Below, in pieces: positions 56,995 to 64,000 of a stretch of 64,000 nucleotides of DNA (positions are counted from its first letter, which is position 1; every line of letters begins with the position of its first letter). A program made the position numbers and the translations under genes. A model generated the notes under the pieces. The model did no database searches. It was given only the letters and a program-made list of their open reading frames with translations, and was not told the DNA's origin. This DNA is from Magicicada septendecula. Its lineage: Eukaryota > Arthropoda > Insecta > Hemiptera > Cicadidae. Location of the stretch: contig CM068367.1 in assembly GCA_034769895.1 (NCBI GenBank), positions 1,314,247,046 through 1,314,311,045 on the forward strand, read 5' to 3'.

Positions 56995-58300
56995 TGTACC
57001 TCAGGGCGCCAGTAATAATAAACACAAATTAAAATATATCAATCAACTTTTAATGATTCATTTGCATTTATATACTACAAATTTCTTTAACATGACTTGA
57101 ATAGTTTTGCCTTACAATTTGAATATTATTTCGTGGCAATGAGTTCTTATTAGACAAATTGAATCACTATATTTGATTACAAAAATATATATATTTATAA
57201 AACAATATTGAATCAAATGTTCATTTATTTGTTACTTGCGTGCAGAATCCTTCCGATGTGCGTAGTCCTTAAGGTGTTGCATGCCGGTGAGTCGTCAGCA
57301 GCTGTTTGCTGCGCGTTAATACTGGTTATGAATGCACTAATTCACTTTATCACAGATGTACACTACACTTGACATATTGGTGATACATACAATTATGTCG
57401 TATAATTGTACACTCTGGTTTACAACGTATCTTGAATTTACGTTAAGTGCATCTAACATAGATCGCGTCGCGTACGTCTCGATTATCTCATACCGTCGTG
57501 AATTTAACCCGAACTAATTCGCTTTCTTCAGTGATTTCACCACAACATACCGTATTGATGAAAATTTATATGTAGTATTTACTTCTCGTTGTTCGTTACT
57601 ACTCCGAACATTCACTCATTAACTTATTACTGTATATTAAACTTTATAAATTTAGCGTTAGCAATTATCGCGTTCCCGTACTTCTGTTTACTGCTGCGAA
57701 TTTACTTTATTCTTTAAATTACTAATAAAATATATATCTATATAGTTAACGCAAAACAGCGCACGCGAGTCTCTTCAGTGTAGTTTCGCCGATATAAAGA
57801 AGACTGCCTCATTTCTCTCCAAATTCATATTTTATACTAGCTTTGAATTTCCCTTACCAAGTCTCGATAGAAAAACAATCTCATAGGTTTAGACTGGCGC
57901 TAAATACAAAATCGCCCAATCTCCTTAGCGAAAACCTCCCGTGCAACACATGACGCTTCATCTGATTTGCCGAAAGTTTTTCGCGTCTCACGTGCTTAAA
58001 AAAATTAGCGTCACTATCTATCCCACTCTTACATCGCTCTCTCGAACATAACGGTATCTATTGTTACATGCACTTAAAGTTTACAACATTGCCAAACACC
58101 CCTAACATCCTAGCGAATAATACATTTTATGATAGTTATGTCCCAAAACGTGACTTAGCCTAATATTACCTTCCTTATAAACGTCAGCCCCAAGGCCGGC
58201 GTTGCTAACCTACCGCTATACTCTACAGCTTTTACAAGTTAATTTCTTTCATGTAATGCAGCCTAACGGTACAGGCGTTTCACTACCTCCCCGCTTTCTA
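56995..58300 (-). repeat. Candidate large LTR (PPT, LTR, PBS-like order)
   Basis: On the minus strand a purine tract agaaagcggggaggtag (58283-58300) is followed by tgaaacgcctg..., then a core promoter-like tagTATAAAAtatg (about 57830) with a CAGTC initiator some 30 bases later (57805), and the segment ends ...tttattattac followed by TGGCGCCCTGAGG (57000-57012), resembling the TGGCGCC start of retroviral/gypsy primer-binding sites. If real, the LTR is ~1.25 kb. No second copy is available to confirm the ends. Confidence 0.35.
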
Positions 58301-58548
58301 AAATATACACATTTCTTTGCGTTCAGCATAGTTTGATTTTGTAAAATTTGCGATTGCTCAATTTTTGCGTTACACACTCATCCATGCGAACGTGCGATGC
58401 TTAACGTTATTACTAGAGGCTCGGTATTTTAACTATAAGATAGTACCGCCTTGCAATAATACTGGGTGACCAACTGGTTCAACTTTATGGATCGTGATAT
58501 GGAGGTAACGAAAGCTCTTGACGTTCGTTAACTATTGACTAAAAGAAC

Positions 58549-58818
58549 TCATAACCACCCGCTCTTTTTGCATCGAGTTCTTGTAGAACTTAGTGGGTTG
58601 TCCATGACCAATGGTTTACGTTCCCTACCTACATACTTCGTGTAACTACCAAGCTTATTGGCGGACATGTAGGACCATGAAGTCCAGTTTTGAGATGCAT
58701 TAAAGTTGCTAACCTCTGTGTTAACGTTCTCGACTTCTTTAGTGACAAAAAGAAGTTCCAACGAGCAGTAAGGGATGGCATATGTTGTGACTGCACTTGT
58801 TTCAATTGCCACATTCAT
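58549..58818 (-). CDS. Unrecognised 89-codon ORF upstream of the candidate LTR
   Basis: Encodes MNVAIETSAVTTYAIPYCSL...NASQNWTSWSYMSANKLGSY...RERKPLVMDNPLSS. Composition looks more protein-like than that of neighbouring frames, and it lies ~250 bp before the purine tract on the same strand, where the last ORF of an LTR element would end. There is no recognisable motif. It may be a fragment of an unidentified element or chance. Confidence 0.25.
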   Translation of the reverse strand: MNVAIETSAVTTYAIPYCSLELLFVTKEVENVNTEVSNFNASQNWTSWSYMSANKLGSYTKYVGRERKPLVMDNPLSSTRTRCKKSGWL

Positions 58819-58819
58819 T

Positions 58820-61390
58820 TTGTGGCGTGCTTGTTAGAAGCGTTGTAGGCCAGCGAATGAAAACGATCAAAGTTTGTGTCCAGAGACAACCTTTGTTACC
58901 TCCACTTCTTAACCGAACAAAGGGTTTGTGAGACAACGAACAAATTACGACTGAAAATTTCGCAGACTTTATTATTTGGAAATTAAAAACAGTAACCCAC
59001 GTGCAAAGTCAGCGTCGCGATATGATCACGTGTTTAGTGTAAGGTTGAAAAATGAGTATTCTTATAAAGTCAAGCCGTCATATACTTGAACACAAAACCT
59101 GGGAGCATGGCCACACGACGACTCCCTCTACACTCATCGGGGTAGAGAGAGTGTAAAAAATTCTATTCGATTGGAGATCATTAAAAAATTGTTTTGAAAC
59201 ACGTAAAGTTACAAACAGAGATTTTACTGTATAGGGACCAGTAGCGTGGCCTCCATGTAACCGCTGTTATATCACAGAATAAGTACTTTATTTATTGAAT
59301 AATTTGAAATCCGAACAATATTAGTAGGGAAACTTGAAGAAAAGCGTAGCATTGCTTTCGAAGTGCTGAGCTTTTGCACCGTCTTGTGTTGCCGACTCAG
59401 ACATCGGCATTGTTTTACTGCGTACGGTCATCGACCTCGTACTAATTGTCACTGTACAAACTGTGGAGGGGGACACACACTCGTCCGTCCAATGTGTTTC
59501 TGCTGTATACCCCGGCAAAACACTCATTTATCAGCTATGTTCGTTTTCGGAACTGACGTGCAGCAGATACTACGTACCTATTTGTGTTTTGATCGTTTAG
59601 TCATGTGTTTCTGTTTGTCTTTATTATTTTTAGTTCGATTATTTGTGTTCTGATTTATTCAGTGTAAGTATAATGAGAGTCAGATCCCGTTGAACCGGGA
59701 CCCTCTTATTCTCCCGGCGAATGATAGAAAATGCTCTAAAAAGAACACTTGGTACAAGAAAAATTCGAATTAATTTTTAGGTTAAGTTTTAGGCCTATCA
59801 CAACCGGCAACAGGTGTTATGTACCCACGCCACGCCACTGATAGAGACATAGATTATGTCCAATACGATTTGTATGATGGGCGTATTAATTTAGGAATAG
59901 AATGTCGATGGTGACAGTATATATTGAGCAGTGTCATTACAATGAGACAAACGACGCTTATAGAAATTTCATTCAACATAACTCGCCTAATATTTATTAT
60001 GCACATTTCGTGCGTTCGTAACGGAACAACCTTATTTGTGTATCTCGATTGAACTTAGTTATGTATTGCTGAAATGCAGTCGGTTCGTGCGACGCCTTGT
60101 GTATTCCGTTCACACATACGTTCTCGATGCAACGGGTAGGCTACGTTGTCTCTAACCTAACCAATTATTTCAGTTAGAGAGGCAGGGCCGACCGCCAGGC
60201 TCGCGTTGAAACGGTCACGCGTGTTTGTGGTAGGCTGAATAGAAAATTACATAGAATTAAATAGGATGAAGGAAGCCTCATCCGTGATTGTAATCTGTAT
60301 ACAATAGGCATTGTCTAGCGCGCTAACGGGATTTCGAGTGAGAAAGTGTCGCGAAAGGTAATTGTGTGTGTAGACTATCAGCGTGTTGTGTTGTCGCTTG
60401 ATTGACAAGGCAGTGATGCTTCTTCGCGGAATCGACGCCTCTCCGTGTACGTATATTTGCTGCGGGTTCGATGCACCTGTAATAGCTACCGATGTACGGC
60501 TACAGGAAACGTATTGCACAGGCTGTGGTGTCTACTGTATGCAAACGCAGACGACAATACAAACGCGGCAATCAGCAAACAACAAAACGGATATTTACGA
60601 CTGACACTTGGTATACACTGATGACTTATTTATTTGCTGTCGCCTGTATTAAATAACAGCTAGACAAGTAATTACTAGAGAGTAGAAAACAGTAGTAGAA
60701 TGGATACTAATACTTCAGAAATGTTCTGCTACAATGTAATTATCGAGTGTGTGTTACATATATGTTACATAAAGTTGTATGTAGTTACGTGTAACAGTTT
60801 TTTTTTAAGTCAAATTATCTCTATCCGGCTGTGCGATTATGTAGGTGCAGTTGTAAAAACAAACGTCATATACCTGATGGGTGGCAGTACAGCGACCGGT
60901 AGCCGCTAGTTCTTCACTCTTACGGGTTGACAGATTGATTGACAGATTATTATTTGACTTTATTTGAGTCATAAAGAATTATGACTGTTTTCATTTATTT
61001 TGTTATTTCTGGATAATTTTGTGCATATACATAATTAAAGTTTGTTAGCAAATTAATTTTTTTTTGTGTGTGTAGAAGATAAAAGTATAACGCTGTTTCA
61101 GTTCTGAACTCGAAAATTCGTGTAACGTAGCTCTAAATATTTACACACGGGTTCTGAAATAGTCGTATACTCCACCTCCAGCATATGCTGGCTCCAAGCG
61201 ACTTCTGGCGGCAAGCCCTGTAGTAGTAGAGAAGTAAGTTATCTGGAAAGTTGTGAGATTTGGATCTGGTGGAGAATGCAAAAAATAGGCTGAACTTCTA
61301 TAATAAGAAACGATGTAGCGATGGTACAGATAGGGAAAATTATTGGAATGTGGTGAGAAAAGGAAAGCCAACTGATTATGGCGTATGTTA
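58820..61390. other. No gene recognised
   Basis: Mixed-composition sequence. Opposing frames around 59321-59653 and 60247-60604 have no domain, although both pairs lie in somewhat CpG-richer DNA. No repeat was seen. Confidence 0.45.
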
Positions 61391-61399
61391 AGTAGGATT

Positions 61400-62560
61400 T
61401 GGCTTATTGGGAATACTATTAGGTAAGATGAAAAGAGAAAAAGCAGAAGATAATGGATAACACTTACTGGTGATACCAGGGGAGAAAGCATTTATTAAGG
61501 ATATAAGAAGCATGCGATGAGGGATAGGCCTATTCCGGGTCGAAATTACATTTAACAGTATAAACTGGAGTGTAACGTTCAGAGTCCTTAGAGACGTAAA
61601 GGTAGACTACAGAGATAATCCTGCAAATCTACAGGAACCAGAGAGTTCTCATAAGCCTGAATGGGAGGTGTAATAAGGTATGAAAAGGTGTTAGATAAGG
61701 CAGTGAACTGTCCCACTACTGTTCAACTTGTATGTAGAGTATTTGACGAAGGAGTCCACGGAAATGTGGTAAAATGAAATACAAATTAAATGGTATGCTA
61801 TAAAACCGTCCGTTTTGCAGATGACGTTGCGGTTTTAGGAAGCAAGAAAGAAGAACCACAGAACACCAAAATGAACAAGATCGTAAAAGACAAATGCGAC
61901 ATTGCAGTAAACAAGGGAAAACAAAATCATGAAATTTTCCAGAAATTGAAAACAGAAGGCTGAGATATTTCTTAAGGGAGGGAAGTTGATACCTTTAAAT
62001 ATCTTGGGAGCTACGTTACATCAGATGGACGATACAATAGAATTGTACGAGCAAAAGAAGTATTTTTGAAGAAAATATCTCTACTAACGTCCAGAAACGT
62101 GTCCCTGGGAACCAGAAAGAAATTCATATGGAGCATATGCACGTGGCTCAGAAACGTGGGCATTGAGAAAACTGGAAAGGTACTATCTTGAAGCTTTTGA
62201 GATGTGGTGCGGGAGGAGGAACTTAGGAATATAGTGGACGGAAAGCGTGTCCGATAATGACGTATTGAAAAGAGTGGGTGAACGAATGACGCTGTTTAAA
62301 ACCATTGCGGAAAGGAGAAGTATTATGTTTAGTTCGAACCGGTACGCCATCCTGATCGAGGGAATGATTGAGAGTCGTATTGGTAGGAGAACGCCCAGAC
62401 AGAAGTCAAAGGAGATGAAATCAAAGATGGAAGGAAATGTGCAGAGATTAAGAGACTGTATTCGCAAAGGGTGTATTGCAAGCCCACTAACCTCTGGGTT
62501 GAGGAGACGAAGACGAAGAAGCATGCGTGTGATAGAGTAATGTAGAAACGCATACCAGAT
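61400..62560 (+). pseudogene. LINE reverse transcriptase remnant with FADD box
   Basis: Plus strand in shifting frames: WSVTFRVLRDVKVDYRDNPA, LFNLYVEYLTKES (RT motif LSPLLFNLYxEY), RFADDVAVLGSKKEE (catalytic FADD), DTFKYLGSYVTSDGRYN, then SDNDVLKRVGERMTLFKTIAERR and IEGMIESRIGRRTPRQ (post-RT tail: NEEVLRRVGExRTLLxTIxxRR, IIEGRIEGRRGRGRPR). So it spans RT motif A to the C-terminus with many stops and small deletions. The final plus frame 62247-62540 is part of it. Confidence 0.82.
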
Positions 62561-64000
62561 CCTGAATCCTGAATCGTAAACGCAAGACAGAAGACTTGAA
62601 TGATGAAACTTAATTCTTTAAGGTTTAGAAATTTACTTAAACCTTTTGACCAACTTTTAAAGGCAAGTGAAAAAAAGCTTTTCAGCCCAACCGAGTTATT
62701 ATGACCACGATAAAATCCGTATTAACAGACTACAGGCAAATTTCTCAGTAAATGGAGCCCAGTTTTTTCTTATTCCATTTTCCAAGTATCGTTCCATTCT
62801 TATAGAGCTGTTACGCTTAACGAATATCACCAAAAGAGGTACTTTGGTTAACACGTCGTGGTTCTACTTGTGAAGTCAATAGTGACATGCATAAAAACTA
62901 AACTGGATTCATGATGATGGAGGCATGGTTCGGCAACTCAGCAGATGGATACCTCAACGGTGAAAGATAGGCAAGAGGTAGGCAAAAGTGACCAAGAGAT
63001 GTTAACGAATGTCGTGTATGCCATCGAAGTGTCAGCATCTTACAACAAAACAAAATACTAATTTGTCTTAAAAAATTAAAACCTCCGCGCGAAATGTATT
63101 GGCGTAGAGCATCGACAGTAAACATTGCTCAACCGATATCTGCAAGTGTTATGCGATCGATTGAGAACAATGAATTATCGGCCGGTTTAAAATCGATAAA
63201 TGTACTACACGTGTTTATGCAAGTAAAATTTGAATAATGACGTACGCCGTTCACGGCCTAGAGGAGTCATTTAGTTACGATGCTTGTTCTGTATTAATTA
63301 ATTGCCAATCTGTTTAAGGACTCATTGGCATTATGCAATAATAATACGGTCGCTTATCTCGCTCAGTTTTATCTGATATCGGTACACGATTGATTATCAC
63401 GTATACAGTACACGATTTCCTAACCCGCTAAGTAGAATATTATTAATTGCCTCTTGTTAATAACTGTAATTGCAGCTGAATAAACAGACACAAAACGTTA
63501 GTCATTATGTAATCAACTAGTTACAGTAATCTTAACAATTATCGTATTTGGATAAGTCATAGTTCTATACTTTAAAACTAGTCTGATTTTTAATTTGATT
63601 CTGTCATTATAATTTTGATTCTTCAAAGATATTCTGATAATTATTATTTTAAATACGACTAGTCAACGCCTCCCACATATGTTAATAAATTAAAAAACGT
63701 AAGAACTGAAAGAAAATTAATACTGAGAAACTAAAATATTCATTCATTATTCAGTAGTTATAACGAATGTGTTAATAAAATAAGCTGTATCTAATAGAAA
63801 ATTATTCATTTAAAATATCTGAATAATATTCATTCTTAGATAATTATTAGAGAGGTGAATCCTGTTTAAAACAACGTGCCAAATTATAATTATTTTGCCC
63901 GTCTAATAAAAATATGTAAGGCAAACGCATTTTCTAATAGATGGGTGGGCAGTCTGTGAGTTAATGGAGTTTTCAAGTCAAGTCAAAATCTGGTAGTAAA
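62561..64000. other. No gene recognised
   Basis: AT-rich sequence to the window end without supported frames or repeats. Confidence 0.5.

Noticed and set aside
60247-60604. Opposing 73- and 90-codon frames as genes
   Set aside because: No domain, splice signal or compositional support beyond slightly more CpG.

Overview
The window looks like repeat-dense, AT-rich nuclear DNA of an insect. Evidence: (TTAGG)n tracts (arthropod telomere-type motif), a degraded Ty1/copia element, two Penelope-like elements (PLEs), many decayed LINE 3' ends with insect-type APE/RT protein remnants, hAT-type deletion elements with 8-bp target duplications, tRNA-derived SINEs, and a possible spliced gene start with arthropod-style TCAGT initiators. 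A polyneopteran (cockroach, termite or stick insect) is my guess and is not proven by the sequence. There is no bacterial gene organisation. Most short ORFs are chance frames or fragments of transposons.

Layout. 1-6700: LINE tails and two non-autonomous hAT elements (1834-2263, 2441-3071). 6700-9060: an alternating 19-bp satellite, a hairpin, and two LTR-like copies of one family. 9060-11690: unidentified. 11695-12352: hAT element. 13151-21290: a nested cluster, namely a hAT transposase end, a tRNA 3'-half-like junction, a copia 3' LTR and pol on the minus strand, a Penelope-like element inserted in copia gag, then an 85-bp piece of another copia copy. 21290-33400: LINE remnants, a third LTR-like copy, a hAT deletion element and several long palindromes. 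33400-43700: very AT-rich, with a SINE and a second, more decayed PLE on the plus strand. 43777-45700: a CpG-rich interval that is the best candidate for the 5' end of a host gene (exon 44522-44723 ending at a GTGAGT donor). 46911-48907: a 2-kb element with ~260-bp inverted arms. 50831-51511: an 89-bp minisatellite. 53541-62560: SINE, inverted-repeat element, fourth LTR-like copy, LINE remnants, and a possible large LTR.

The most interesting theme is self-cleaving RNA. The Penelope-like element carries, in its 3' repeat, a sequence that folds by eye into a minimal type I hammerhead ribozyme (CUGANGA / GAAA / CUA core, nine-pair stem I, palindromic stem III of the kind that works as a dimer). 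A second copy of this family sits head-to-head at 30368-30535. At least five other unrelated inverted repeats (23458-23654, 28069-28372, 33276-33400, 36931-37291, 51535-51800) contain hammerhead-like cores with a stem II and the short palindromic ACGU-type stem III. Hammerheads in PLE terminal repeats are already described. The number of distinct families in 64 kb, often as facing pairs inside near-perfect palindromes, is what deserves checking.

Nothing was computed; all pairings, translations and repeat boundaries were read by eye and are approximate at the edges.
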